Source: Campylobacterota bacterium
Lineage (GTDB): Bacteria > Campylobacterota > Campylobacteria > Campylobacterales > Nitratiruptoraceae
Direction of reading: 5' to 3'
Length of the DNA: 57,331 nucleotides
Assembly (NCBI GenBank): GCA_015494715.1
Contig: WGAT01000074.1
Location: forward strand, 1-57,331
Shown here: positions 10,221 through 19,457 of the stretch, one piece after another
Layout: each line of letters opens with the position of its first letter
How positions within the stretch are numbered: the stretch's first letter is position 1
Position numbers and translations under genes: made by a program
Notes under the pieces: generated by a model
The model's database searches: none
The model's input: the letters and a program-made list of their open reading frames with translations, nothing else
Told to the model about the DNA's origin: nothing

Positions 10221-11524
10221 AAATCCATTTCATTGGGATAGGAGGAATCGGGCTAAGCGGTCTTGCGAGATTTTTACATCATGAGGGGTATCGTATTAGC
10301 GGTTCGGATATGTACCACACCCCCCTTATCCAAAAATTGCAACAAGAAGGGATTGAGGTTTTTATCCCTCAAAAAGAGTCCAACATCACCAAAGAGATCG
10401 ATGCCGTGATCTATAGTGCGGCTATCAAATCCTCTAATCCAGAACTTCAAGCCGCCCAAAGAGCCGGGATCACAACTTTGCCCCGTAAAGAGGCGTTGCC
10501 CATAGTCTTGGGGGGGAGACGGGTGTATGCCATAGCCGGTGCCCACGGCAAAAGTACCACGAGTGCCATACTTGCTTCGATTATGAGCGACGCCAACGCC
10601 ATCATCGGAGCCGAAAGTAAAGAGTTTGGCTCAAATGTGCGCTATACGGGGAGTGAAGATATAGTATTTGAAGCCGACGAAAGCGATGCGAGCTTTTTAA
10701 ATACCAATCCATATTGTGCCGTCGTGACCAATGCCGAGCCTGAGCATATGGAGTATTACAACCACAATCTGGAGCTTTTTTACGATGCGTATAGGAGATT
10801 TTTGCAATTGGCCAAAGTGCGGGTGATCAACGCCGAAGATCCTTTTTTGGGAAGTTTGGATATAGAGGCGATTAGGCTCTATCCATCAAGGGATATCCGT
10901 ATTATTAAGCACTTTTTAAAAAACGAAGAGCCCTATACGCTTTTTGAGCTTCAAGATTTGGGACAATTTGAGGTATGGGGATTTGGAGAGCATATCGCCA
11001 TTGATGCGAGCTTGGCGATATTAGCGGCAATGGGGCGGATGAGTTTAGAAGAGATCAAGCGAAAGATTCGTAACTACCGAGGGATCAAAAAGCGTTTTGA
11101 CATCGTCCAAAAAAACGGCGTAGTCATTATCGACGACTATGCGCATCATCCCACAGAGATAGAAGCGACGATGGCCTCGCTCTTTGAGTATGCCAAACTC
11201 AAAGGGCTTCGTGAGATTACGATCGTATGGCAGCCCCATAAATACTCACGGGTCTTGGATAATTTGGATCGGTTCGTCGAATGTTTTGGAGTAGATGCAA
11301 AGTTGGTGGTTTTGCCCGTCTGGTCGGCGGGAGAGGAGCCAGTTCCTATCGATTTTGCCGCTCTTTTTTCCAAATATGATCCAATATTTGCCGATAGAGT
11401 TTTAAAAAACGACAAAAAAGTCGTACTTTTAAAAGATAAAAAAGCAATAGCCCATATCGAAGATGGCATCGTCATAGGTTTTGGTGCTGGAGACATCACC
11501 TATCAATTACGGGGACTCAAATAG
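10217..11524 (+). CDS. murC: UDP-N-acetylmuramate--L-alanine ligase
   Basis: Adds L-alanine to UDP-MurNAc, the first amino-acid step of peptidoglycan precursor synthesis. 435 residues, three Mur-ligase domains: N-terminal UDP-binding (GIGGIGLSGLAR), central ATPase with P-loop GAHGKST near residue 110 and the EADESDASF motif, and a C-terminal domain containing DDYAHHPTEI. In MurC the P-loop usually reads GTHGKTT; here it is GAHGKST, a mild variant. The start overlaps the upstream gene by 4 bases and the stop overlaps the next GTG start by 1. The murC / membrane protein / mutS2 order matches C. jejuni as I recall it. Confidence 0.97.
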   Translation: MKIHFIGIGGIGLSGLARFLHHEGYRISGSDMYHTPLIQKLQQEGIEVFIPQKESNITKEIDAVIYSAAIKSSNPELQAAQRAGITTLPRKEALPIVLGGRRVYAIAGAHGKSTTSAILASIMSDANAIIGAESKEFGSNVRYTGSEDIVFEADESDASFLNTNPYCAVVTNAEPEHMEYYNHNLELFYDAYRRFLQLAKVRVINAEDPFLGSLDIEAIRLYPSRDIRIIKHFLKNEEPYTLFELQDLGQFEVWGFGEHIAIDASLAILAAMGRMSLEEIKRKIRNYRGIKKRFDIVQKNGVVIIDDYAHHPTEIEATMASLFEYAKLKGLREITIVWQPHKYSRVLDNLDRFVECFGVDAKLVVLPVWSAGEEPVPIDFAALFSKYDPIFADRVLKNDKKVVLLKDKKAIAHIEDGIVIGFGAGDITYQLRGLK

Positions 11525-11883
11525 TGGCCTTTTTTTATCTACTGCTCTTTTTACTCCTGCTGTTTGGAGTAGTAGGAGCGGTAGTGTACTTCTTTAGTGA
11601 CTTGACAAGTAGAACCAAATATACTATCCTCGCCGCATTGATACTAGGCTGGCTTTTGATAGCTAGTTACAGCTATTATCAAAACAAAAAACGGATACGC
11701 CACGATCGGTTATACTATCTTTTTATACACGGCAAGAGTCTGCATTGTACCGCTCCTTTTGGACAAAAGGTGGAGGTGAATAAAACGAATTTCAACTTTG
11801 TTAGCGGGACGATGGTCTTTTTGGGGAAAGAAAAAAGTCCCTATGCCGAGCTGGTTATACCGATGGATCGATGTGAGGAGTAG
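11524..11883 (+). CDS. Small integral membrane protein between murC and mutS2
   Basis: 119 residues with two predicted membrane helices at the N-terminus (about residues 2-22, FYLLLFLLLLFGVVGAVVYF, and 32-50, ILAALILGWLLIASYSY), then a basic stretch and a roughly 65-residue hydrophilic domain. A homologue sits at the same place in Campylobacter, so it is a conserved but uncharacterised Campylobacterota protein. GTG start overlaps the murC stop by one base; the stop is 2 bases before mutS2. Function unknown. Confidence 0.85.
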   Translation: MAFFYLLLFLLLLFGVVGAVVYFFSDLTSRTKYTILAALILGWLLIASYSYYQNKKRIRHDRLYYLFIHGKSLHCTAPFGQKVEVNKTNFNFVSGTMVFLGKEKSPYAELVIPMDRCEE

Positions 11884-11885
11884 GA

Positions 11886-14072
11886 GTGTCGATAGAAAAA
11901 AGACTCGATATAGAAGATTTTTTAAACGAGTTGCGAGAATTTTTTGCCAGAACTAAAGAGCTGGCGATGGAGGGAGATATCCATATCCATCACCGCTTTA
12001 TCCAAGAACTGAGCCATATAAACTTCAAAGCCCCGCCCAAAGTGCAAAATCTCTCCACCCAGCTCGTGCATCTAAGCAAGCAGGGCACGCTCACCCTTGC
12101 CGAGATTTTTGAGTTTGTAAAAATCGTGCGCTATTTTGGCTATCTCAAAAGTTTGCAGATCCAAGAAGAGGTGGGGGAGTGGCTCTCATCCATTCAGATC
12201 CCTAAAGAGATTAAAGAAATTGAGAGCTACTTCGATGAAAAGGGTAATCTCAAAAGCGAGGTGGACGAGCGGCTGGTGGCACTAGAAAACGCACTGGCCC
12301 ACAACAAGGAGCAGATCCGCCACCGCCTTCAGGCCTTGCTCAACTCCAAAAAGCTCCAAAGTTACCTGGTCGATCGCCAGATCCACTATATCTCGGGTGA
12401 AGAGGCGCTACTGGTCAGAGGTGGCTTCAATCATGTGCTAAGAGCCACGGTGGTGGGGCGAAGCAGTGGGGGATTTTTCTATGTGGTGCCAGAGGAGCTA
12501 AGAAAACTCAAGGAAAAAGAGGCCCAGATCCTTAGTCAAATCGAAGAGATCCACTACGAGATACAAAAGCGTATCAGCTCAGTTTTTAACAGATGGCTCA
12601 AATTCCTTACATTTCTTGATCGCAGTTTCGACCGCTTCGACCACTACCAAGCGAGGGTGCGCTTCGCCAAAGCCAAAGAGCTTGTCTTTATCTTACCTCA
12701 AGGGGATGATCGTATTCTCTTGCGCTCCTTTGCCCATCCGGCCATCGAAAATCCAAAGCCAATAGATCTCGATTTCGATAAGAAGGTGCTTATCATCACC
12801 GGTGTCAACGCCGGTGGGAAGACGATGCTGCTCAAATCGATCCTCGCAGCCGCCTATTTGGCCAAATATCTGATCCCGATGCGCTGCGATCCAAAGACAA
12901 GGGTCGGGCGTTTCAAAGATATCGTCCCCATCATCGAAGATCCACAAAACGTGAAAAACGACATCTCCACATTTGCCGGACGGATGCTGGAGTTCAGTCG
13001 CCTTTTTCAAAAAAACCATATTTTAGTGGGAGTGGATGAGATCGAGCTGGGGACCGACAGCGACGAGGCGGCTACGCTTTTTAAAGTGATCATTGAAGAG
13101 CTGATGAAAAAGGATATCAAGATCGCCATCACCACCCACCATAAACGGCTCGCTAGCCTCATGGCGGCCCACGAGGATGTGGAGCTGGTGGCTGCCATGT
13201 ATGACGAGGAGCGAGGTGTTCCGACGTATGCGTTTTTGCAAGGGATCATTGGCAAGAGCTACGCCTTCGAGACGGCGAGGCGGTACGGGATACCCCTTGC
13301 AATCGTCAAGAGGGCCAAAGAGGAGTATGGAGAGGATCAAGCGAGACTGAGTGAATTGATCGAGCGAGGGAGCGAGCTTGAGAGGGAGTTGCGATATAAA
13401 AAAGAGCAAGTAGAGCGTGAGCTCTCCAAAGCCACAAAAGAGCGGATGCTCCTTGAGGATGAGCGTCACCGCTTCCACGAGGAGTTACGAGGCGAAAAAG
13501 CCAAACTCGAAAGGATCTACCGAGAAGCGGTCGAGGAGGCGAAAAAAGCACTCAAAGCCAAAGAGGAAAAAGAGGCCCACAGGCACCTCACAAAAGCCGG
13601 CCAAAAGGTCAAAGAGGCGAAGATCAAGGAGAAAAAGCCAGAGCCCTTGCAAGTGGGCGATACGGTGAAGTACCGAAAAAATAGAGGCGTGATCACGGCG
13701 ATCCGTGGCAAAGAGGCGACGATCGAAGTGGAGGGAATGAAGCTAAGAGTCCCTCTGAGCGATCTTCGACGCTCCCAGCCTCTGCCTAAGAAAAAAAACA
13801 AATCCAAAGTAAGCGTGGCCAAACCTACCAAGCTCTCGGTCAAGCTGGATCTGCATGGCCTGCGGGTCGAGGAGGCGCTGGAGAAGACCGACAAATTTTT
13901 GAGCGATGCGTTGATGGCGGGGTTTGACGAGGTGCTGATCTATCACGGGGTAGGGAGCGGTATTTTGGCCAGAGCCGTGCGAGAGTTTTTGAAAAACCAT
14001 CCAAAAGTCAAAGGTTTTAGCGACGCTCCGCCGCAGATGGGCGGTTTTGGGGCGACGGTGGTGGAGCTGTGA
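11886..14072 (+). CDS. mutS2: MutS2 family protein (recombination/ribosome-rescue ATPase) with Smr domain
   Basis: 728 residues. The clamp and lever region is followed by an ABC-type ATPase with Walker A GVNAGGKT near residue 305 and Walker B LVGVDEIELG about 75 residues later, then a long coiled coil (about 480-575), a KOW-like segment (GDTVKYRKNRGVITAI) and a C-terminal Smr endonuclease domain starting at LDLHGLR (about 652) with YHGVGSG. It lacks the MutS mismatch-reading domains, as expected for MutS2. In relatives MutS2 limits recombination, and in Bacillus it splits collided ribosomes. GTG start with GGAG upstream. Confidence 0.95.
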   Translation: MSIEKRLDIEDFLNELREFFARTKELAMEGDIHIHHRFIQELSHINFKAPPKVQNLSTQLVHLSKQGTLTLAEIFEFVKIVRYFGYLKSLQIQEEVGEWLSSIQIPKEIKEIESYFDEKGNLKSEVDERLVALENALAHNKEQIRHRLQALLNSKKLQSYLVDRQIHYISGEEALLVRGGFNHVLRATVVGRSSGGFFYVVPEELRKLKEKEAQILSQIEEIHYEIQKRISSVFNRWLKFLTFLDRSFDRFDHYQARVRFAKAKELVFILPQGDDRILLRSFAHPAIENPKPIDLDFDKKVLIITGVNAGGKTMLLKSILAAAYLAKYLIPMRCDPKTRVGRFKDIVPIIEDPQNVKNDISTFAGRMLEFSRLFQKNHILVGVDEIELGTDSDEAATLFKVIIEELMKKDIKIAITTHHKRLASLMAAHEDVELVAAMYDEERGVPTYAFLQGIIGKSYAFETARRYGIPLAIVKRAKEEYGEDQARLSELIERGSELERELRYKKEQVERELSKATKERMLLEDERHRFHEELRGEKAKLERIYREAVEEAKKALKAKEEKEAHRHLTKAGQKVKEAKIKEKKPEPLQVGDTVKYRKNRGVITAIRGKEATIEVEGMKLRVPLSDLRRSQPLPKKKNKSKVSVAKPTKLSVKLDLHGLRVEEALEKTDKFLSDALMAGFDEVLIYHGVGSGILARAVREFLKNHPKVKGFSDAPPQMGGFGATVVEL

Positions 14073-14871
14073 GGATAAAACTGCTTTATTTGCTATGTAC
14101 TGTTGTGGCCTTTGGATCGGATGTGATGCTTTTGAAAAAAATACAAAGATCAAAATATCAATGGCTGGGTGATGAGCGAGAAGCTCGATGGTATCAGAGC
14201 CTATTGGGATGGGAAATATCTACGTACTAGAAAAGGCCATATCATTCATGCTCCCAAGTGGTTTTTGGCCAAATATCCGCCATTTGCCATCGATGGGGGA
14301 GTTGTGGAGTAAAAGAGGGGATTTCGAGTACATCGCTAGCATTGTGCGAGATAAAGTGCCGGGAAAGGGCTGGAGAGAGATCAAGCACTATATTTTCGAT
14401 GTGCCAAATGCCAAGGGGAATCTGCTCGAACGTCTTGCTACACTGTATCCTTATGAGGGTGATGTGATACGCATTATCCCTCAGTATCCGGTGCATTCCA
14501 AAAAAGAGCTGATGGACTTTTTGAAAGAGGTGGAGGCAAAAGAGGGTGAAGGAGTAGTGGTGCGAGATCCAAAGGCTAGGTATGAGCGAAAAAGAAGTGA
14601 TAGGATATTGAAAGTCAAAAGCTTTGTGGATGACGAGTGCGAAGTGGTGGGGTATACGAAAGGAAAAGGAAAATATGAGGGGCTTGTGGGCGCTTTGAGG
14701 TGTAGGCTAAAAAGTGGCCAAACGATAAAGCTTGGTAGTGGCCTAAAGAAAATAGATAGAATCCATCCACCAAAAATTGGGGATGTTGTCACTTTTAAGT
14801 ATAATTCTTTAACAAAAAGGGGCTTGCCAAGATTCCCTGTGTTTTTGAGGGTGAGGGAGAAAAAACAATAA
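14069..14871 (+). pseudogene. Secreted-type ATP-dependent DNA ligase, disrupted by two +1 frameshifts
   Basis: Reconstructed across three frames, this encodes about 265 residues of an ATP-dependent DNA ligase of the small LigE/Cj1669c type. Frame one opens at GTG 14069 (overlapping the mutS2 stop) with a signal-peptide-like N-terminus (RIKLLYLLCTVVAFG). The catalytic motif EKLDGIRAYW, whose Lys takes AMP, is in a second frame (14172 onward). The rest, from IDGELWSKRGDFE through GEGVVVRDP, ILKVKSF and the OB domain with FKYNSL, is in a third. Removing one A from the 7-A run (14135-14141) and one G from the 5-G run (14295-14299) restores the family sequence. It is a decaying gene or carries two sequencing errors. 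Confidence 0.85.
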
Positions 14872-14886
14872 AATCTGGAGAACAAG

Positions 14887-15846
14887 ATGAAACGATTTGC
14901 CCTGATCGGCGCAGCCGGCTACATAGCGCCACGCCATATGAAAGCCATCAAAGAGACAGGAAACAATCTCTTAGCAGCTATGGATAGATGCGATAGCGTC
15001 GGCATTATCGATAGTTATTTTCCAGATGCACATTTTTTCACGGAATTTGAGCGTTTTGATAGACATATCGATAAGCTGAGACGCAATGGTGATAAAATAG
15101 ATTACGTCTCTATCTGCTCACCCAATTACCTGCACGATGCACATATCCGCTGGGCGCTTAAAAGCGGAGCGGATGCGATATGCGAAAAACCTCTCGTACT
15201 CAATCCATGGAATGTAGATGCGCTCGAAGAGATAGAAAAAGAGAGCGGTAAAAGAGTCTATAATATTTTACAACTGCGCTTGCACCCTTCCATCATAGCC
15301 CTTAAAGAAAAAGTACAAAAAGAACTAGAAGAAAACCCCGATAAAATCTATGATATTGACCTCACGTATCTTACCAGCAGAGGAAAATGGTATTTCATCA
15401 GCTGGAAAGGGGATGAGAAAAAGAGCGGAGGCATCGCTACCAATATCGGCATCCATTTTTACGATATGCTGACTTGGATCTTTGGCGATGTAGAAGAAAA
15501 CATCGTCCATCTCAAAACAGTATACGCCAACGCCGGCTTTCTCAAACTCAAACACGCAAATGTTAAGTGGTTTTTGAGCGTCATCTATGATTACATCCCA
15601 GATGAAATCAAAGCCAAAGCCCAAAGAACCTATAGAAGCATCACCGTAGATGGTGAAGAGATAGAGTTTAGCGGGGGCTTTACAGATTTGCATACCAAAA
15701 GCTATGAAGAGATTATCAAAGGTAACGGCTTTGGTCTCAAAGAAGCCAAAAAATCTATTGAAATCGTTTCAACTATCCGCCACTTGGAGCCTGTGGGACT
15801 TAAAGGCGAGTACCATCCTTTCTGTAAAAAGGTGATAAGTGAGTGA
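14887..15846 (+). CDS. wlbA: Gfo/Idh/MocA oxidoreductase, WlbA/WbpB-type UDP-GlcNAc-uronate 3-dehydrogenase
   Basis: 319 residues. NAD-binding Rossmann start [15 protein letters not shown], the family EKP motif near residue 98 (CEKPLVLNP), and [13 protein letters not shown] with the catalytic Lys/His region around residues 175-190. In WlbA/WbpB this enzyme oxidises C3 of UDP-GlcNAc-uronic acid so that the next enzymes can aminate and acetylate it. The following genes encode the matching acetyltransferase and aminotransferase, which supports the assignment. It opens the glycan locus, 15 bases after the ligase remnant, with GGAGAACAAG upstream. The UDP-GlcNAc 6-dehydrogenase that should feed it (WbpA) is not in the window. 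Confidence 0.85.
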   Translation: MKRFALIGAAGYIAPRHMKAIKETGNNLLAAMDRCDSVGIIDSYFPDAHFFTEFERFDRHIDKLRRNGDKIDYVSICSPNYLHDAHIRWALKSGADAICEKPLVLNPWNVDALEEIEKESGKRVYNILQLRLHPSIIALKEKVQKELEENPDKIYDIDLTYLTSRGKWYFISWKGDEKKSGGIATNIGIHFYDMLTWIFGDVEENIVHLKTVYANAGFLKLKHANVKWFLSVIYDYIPDEIKAKAQRTYRSITVDGEEIEFSGGFTDLHTKSYEEIIKGNGFGLKEAKKSIEIVSTIRHLEPVGLKGEYHPFCKKVISE

Positions 15847-16411
15847 TTATTTTATCCACGAAAGCTCCTATATCGATGATGATGTACAAATAGGCGAGGG
15901 CACAAAAATTTGGCACTTTTGCCATGTTTTAAGCCACACGACTATCGGCAAAAACTGCTCCTTTGGCCAAAACTGCATTATAGGTCCTAAAGTCAAGATA
16001 GGCAATGGCGTAAAGGTGCAAAACAACGTCTCCATTTATGAGGGAGTAGAGATAGAGGATGATGTCTTTTTGGGTCCTTCTATGGTCTTTACAAACGTCA
16101 TAAACCCAAGAGCCTTTATCCAAAGAAAGAGCGAATTTAAAAAAACTTTGCTTAAAAGAGGCTGCTCCATCGGAGCAAACGCCACGATAGTCTGCGGCGT
16201 GACGATTGGCAGATACGCCCTCATCGGAGCTGGCGCGGTAGTAACCAAAGATGTGCCAGACTTCGCCCTCATGGTAGGCGTGCCAGCTAGGCAAATCGGC
16301 TGGGTGGATAAGGCAGGAAATAGGATGGAGTTTGATGCAGAGGGCATCGCTATAGATAGTTTTGATGGGAGTCGTTATAGACTCATCAATGGCAAAGTAA
16401 AGGAGCTATAA
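15839..16411 (+). CDS. wlbB: Acyltransferase with hexapeptide repeats, WlbB/WbpD-type N-acetyltransferase
   Basis: 190 residues, left-handed beta-helix acetyltransferase. Repeating I/V-G-x-x hexapeptides run through residues 15-130 (for example [37 protein letters not shown]). WlbB/WbpD acetylates the 3-amino group of UDP-GlcNAc3N-uronate with acetyl-CoA. The start ATG/GTG region overlaps the end of wlbA by 8 bases, so the genes are coupled. The C-terminal tail ([15 protein letters not shown]) is typical of the family. Confidence 0.88.
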   Translation: MSDYFIHESSYIDDDVQIGEGTKIWHFCHVLSHTTIGKNCSFGQNCIIGPKVKIGNGVKVQNNVSIYEGVEIEDDVFLGPSMVFTNVINPRAFIQRKSEFKKTLLKRGCSIGANATIVCGVTIGRYALIGAGAVVTKDVPDFALMVGVPARQIGWVDKAGNRMEFDAEGIAIDSFDGSRYRLINGKVKEL

Positions 16412-16656
16412 TGCAATTAATCGTCAATATCAAAGATGAGAGCTTAGCTAGAAAAATTATCAAACTTTTAAATGTTTTTAAAGACGATGGTATAGAAGTC
16501 ATAAAAAAAGAAGAATCTCAAAAAGAGTGGAGTGACGACTATGTCCAAAAAAATTGGCGAGAAATAGGCATGAATACATATTCTGCCGATATTGACGATG
16601 ATGAGTATCTCTATGAAGCGGCGTGGGAGTATTATAATGAAAAACATTCTCATTGA
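16411..16656 (+). CDS. Small acidic protein, probable antitoxin partner of the PIN domain
   Basis: 81 residues. The N-terminal half (QLIVNIKDESLARKIIKLLN) is a short alpha/beta segment and the C-terminal half (SDDYVQKNWREI, DDDEYLYEAAWEYY) is an acidic helical tail. This layout is what I know from small antitoxins paired with PIN-domain toxins in Campylobacterota and cyanobacteria. GGAGCTATA precedes the ATG and the start overlaps the last base of wlbB. It overlaps the PIN gene start by 20 bases, a normal toxin-antitoxin arrangement. Assignment rests on pairing and general shape. Confidence 0.65.
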   Translation: MQLIVNIKDESLARKIIKLLNVFKDDGIEVIKKEESQKEWSDDYVQKNWREIGMNTYSADIDDDEYLYEAAWEYYNEKHSH

Positions 16657-18175
16657 TTTGAATATTTTGCTCGATTACTACGAAAACAATAGGAGAAAGC
16701 AATATCCCAACTCTGTACAAGCATTTGACTATTTAAAAGATAAAGAATTTGCTTTTGTGTCGTCATCAAGCATTGACAATTTTGAATATATAAAATATGC
16801 AACTCTTACAAAAGCGTATCCCAATCTCAATAGAAAACAAAAACTGACAATAGTTCATAACTTTATTAAAGAGTTTTTATCTTTTTTCAAAATCGCAAAG
16901 ACTCCATCATACATAGAGATAGATTACGATGATATAGAAGACTCTCAAATTATAGCAAGTGCAAAAGCCATCGATGCTCTTGTTTTAACCAGAGATGAAA
17001 AAATGCTTGCAAAATATTCAGATATGACCATATCTCCAAAAGAGTTTTTGCAAAGTATGGAGAATCAAGAAATCAAAATAAACTTTGCTAATCTCAAAAA
17101 ACAGCATTTTCGCTACTATCCAGAGATAGAAAGATCTACCGATAGAGTGTACAACCATTCTCGCTTCATCATGGGGCCCGAAATCCAAGAGCTTGAAGAA
17201 AATCTCTGTAATTTCACAGGAGCCAAAAACGCCGTTACGTGCTCAAGTGGTACAGACGCTCTCCTACTTGCTATGATGGCTTTGGAAATAAAACCCGGTG
17301 ACGAAGTCATCACTTCTCCCTTTACTTTCATCGCCACCGCTGAAACCATAGCTTTGCTTGGAGCCAAACCGGTCTTTGTGGATATAGATAAGACCACCTA
17401 CAACATCGATCCAAACAAAATAGAAGAGAAAATCACACCAAAAACCAAAGGTATCATTTCAGTGAGCCTCTATGGCCAACCAAGCGATCTGGACGAGATC
17501 AATGCAATCGCAAAAAAATATAATCTTTTTCAAATAGTCGATGGCGCTCAAAGCTTTGGAGCCACATATAAAAGCCAAGCAGAAGTATATCACTGTGATA
17601 TCTATACGACAAGCTTCTTCCCAGCAAAACCTTTAGGATGTTACGGAGATGGAGGAGCGGTGCTGACTAATAATGATGAATTAGCTGAGAAAATGAGAAT
17701 GCTTCGTATCCATGGTCAAAACAAAAAATATTCGCATAAATACATAGGACTTGGAGCAAGACTTGATACCCTACAAGCAGCTATTCTCAATGTCAAACTC
17801 AAACACTATAGAGAGGACTTTGCCAAAAGAAATGAAGTAGCTAAAAAATATACCGAGCTTCTCCAAAATAAAGAGGGTATAATCCTGCCCACTATAAAAC
17901 CAGATCGAACCACTCCCTGGGCACAATACAGCATACGAATAAAAAATAGAGACGAATTGCAAACAAAACTCAAAGAAGCAAGCATTCCAACAGCAGTGCA
18001 CTATCCCAAACCACTGCACTTGCAAGAATGTTTTTTGTATTTAGAATATAAAGAAGGAGATTTTCCTGTAGCTGAGAGAGTTAGCCAAGAGATTATGAGT
18101 TTGCCGATGAATCCGGATTTAGAGAATAAGGAAATTAAATATATTACTGATAAAGTTAATGAATTTGTTCATTAA
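16637..18175 (+). CDS. In-frame fusion: PIN-domain toxin + DegT/DnrJ/EryC1 aminotransferase (WlbC/WbpE type)
   Basis: 512 residues with no internal stop. Residues 1-140 form a VapC-like PIN domain: ILIDLNILLDYY (Asp7), Glu50, EDSQIIASAKAIDALVLTRDEK (Asp102, Asp120), ending SPKEFLQS where such toxins normally stop. Residues 141-512 are a complete sugar-nucleotide aminotransferase: INFANLKKQ, FIMGPEIQELE, SSGTDALLLA, VDGAQSFGA and the PLP Lys in FFPAKPLGCYGDGGA, close to WbpE/WlbC, which aminates C3 of the UDP-3-keto-uronate. ATG 16637 is chosen because it overlaps the antitoxin by 20 bases. An internal ATG at 17057 (Met141), with only a weak purine stretch upstream, could also give a separate aminotransferase. 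Confidence 0.85.
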   Translation: MKNILIDLNILLDYYENNRRKQYPNSVQAFDYLKDKEFAFVSSSSIDNFEYIKYATLTKAYPNLNRKQKLTIVHNFIKEFLSFFKIAKTPSYIEIDYDDIEDSQIIASAKAIDALVLTRDEKMLAKYSDMTISPKEFLQSMENQEIKINFANLKKQHFRYYPEIERSTDRVYNHSRFIMGPEIQELEENLCNFTGAKNAVTCSSGTDALLLAMMALEIKPGDEVITSPFTFIATAETIALLGAKPVFVDIDKTTYNIDPNKIEEKITPKTKGIISVSLYGQPSDLDEINAIAKKYNLFQIVDGAQSFGATYKSQAEVYHCDIYTTSFFPAKPLGCYGDGGAVLTNNDELAEKMRMLRIHGQNKKYSHKYIGLGARLDTLQAAILNVKLKHYREDFAKRNEVAKKYTELLQNKEGIILPTIKPDRTTPWAQYSIRIKNRDELQTKLKEASIPTAVHYPKPLHLQECFLYLEYKEGDFPVAERVSQEIMSLPMNPDLENKEIKYITDKVNEFVH

Positions 18176-19457
18176 GTTAAAACAAAAATTCCAAAAAGAA
18201 GAACACAAAAGACTCTTATCAAATTTTATTTCACTATCTATTTTACAAGGTGCAAATTATTTACTTCCCCTTTTGACTTTTCCTTATCTTGTAAGAGTTT
18301 TGGGGGTGGAGAAATTTGGGCTTTTAGCATTTGCAAGTGCTACTATTGCATATTTTAATATTTTAACCGATTATGGATTTAATCTTACAGCTACTAGAGA
18401 AGTGAGCATCCACAGGAATGACAAAAAGAAACTGAATGAAATATTTAGTAGTGTGATGATTATCAAGTTTATGTTACTTATTATTTCATTTTTATTACTT
18501 ATGACTTTGGTGCTTAGTTTTGAGAAGTTTAAAAATGAACATCTGATCTATTTTTTGACTTTTGGTTCGGTAATCGGCCAAGTACTGTTTCCACAATGGT
18601 TTTTCCAGGGAATGGAGAGAATGAAATATATAACATTTTTGAATATTTTAGCTAAGAGCGTATTTACAATTGCCATTTTCATTTTTATTCATCAGCAAAG
18701 TGATTATTGGAAAGTTCCATTGATTAATTCATTGGGATTTATAGTTGCAGGTATTGTGGCATTGTATATAATTTTTAAAGATTTTAAGATTCGATTTTCA
18801 TGGCAGCAGCCTTTACTTATTAAACATTATATTACTGATGGTTGGCATGTTTTTATCTCTAATATCGCTATTAGTATGTATACTGTATCTACAACATTTA
18901 TTTTGGGACTGTTTACAAATAATACTATCGTTGGATATTTTTCTATTGCAGACAAGATCAAAGGGGCGGTACAAGGACTGCTAACTCCTATTTCACAAAC
19001 TATTTATCCATACATATCAAAAAAAGTCAAAGAAAATAAACAGGAAGGATTACAATTTATAAGAAAAACAACAATGTATATAGGGCTATTTAGTCTATTC
19101 CTTTCATTTTTGCTCTATTTCTTTGCTCCAGAAGTAATACATCTAGTCGCAGGTGAAAAATATGAAAGAAGTATAAGTGTTTTAAAAATAATTGCATTCT
19201 TACCATTTATTATTGCCTTAAGTAATGTTTTTGGTATCCAGACAATGCTGACATTCGATAGAAAGAAAGCTTTTAGCAAAATTTTAATAGCCGGAAGTGC
19301 TCTAAATATTATCCTGTCTGTCATATTAGTGCCATTATTGCAAGAAATTGGTTCTGCTATAAGTGTCTTGATGGTAGAATTGTTTGTTACCTTGAGTATG
19401 TTTATATATTTGCAAAGAACAGGCATAAATATATTAAAAGGAAAACTTTATGTTTGA
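18159..19457 (+). CDS. Wzx-type lipid-linked oligosaccharide flippase
   Basis: 432 residues, polysaccharide-biosynthesis (MATE-like, MOP superfamily) membrane protein with about 12 predicted helices. The conserved N-terminus LQGANYLLPLLTFPYLVRVLG and FGLLAFASA are typical Wzx landmarks. It should move an undecaprenyl-diphosphate oligosaccharide across the inner membrane. The ATG overlaps the end of the aminotransferase gene by 17 bases. The family name is firm; the gene symbol is left blank because Wzx proteins are too diverse to assign by sequence. It is the only flippase seen in the locus and is therefore the probable partner of PglB. Confidence 0.9.
   Translation: MNLFIKLKQKFQKEEHKRLLSNFISLSILQGANYLLPLLTFPYLVRVLGVEKFGLLAFASATIAYFNILTDYGFNLTATREVSIHRNDKKKLNEIFSSVMIIKFMLLIISFLLLMTLVLSFEKFKNEHLIYFLTFGSVIGQVLFPQWFFQGMERMKYITFLNILAKSVFTIAIFIFIHQQSDYWKVPLINSLGFIVAGIVALYIIFKDFKIRFSWQQPLLIKHYITDGWHVFISNIAISMYTVSTTFILGLFTNNTIVGYFSIADKIKGAVQGLLTPISQTIYPYISKKVKENKQEGLQFIRKTTMYIGLFSLFLSFLLYFFAPEVIHLVAGEKYERSISVLKIIAFLPFIIALSNVFGIQTMLTFDRKKAFSKILIAGSALNIILSVILVPLLQEIGSAISVLMVELFVTLSMFIYLQRTGINILKGKLYV

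Noticed and set aside
14295-14299. Poly-G phase-variation tract in the ligase gene
   Set aside because: Five G residues are too short for typical Campylobacterota slippage tracts (8 or more), and a second frameshift in the A run would also have to be restored.
14188-14871. Intact 227-residue gene starting at 14188
   Set aside because: Its first ~35 residues do not match the ligase family and lack the catalytic Lys motif; that motif is in another frame upstream, so this is the 3' part of a frameshifted gene.
16592-16636. Earlier start for the PIN-aminotransferase fusion at 16592
   Set aside because: It would add 15 residues that lie deep inside the antitoxin gene and precede the PIN domain's natural N-terminus MKNILIDLN at 16637.
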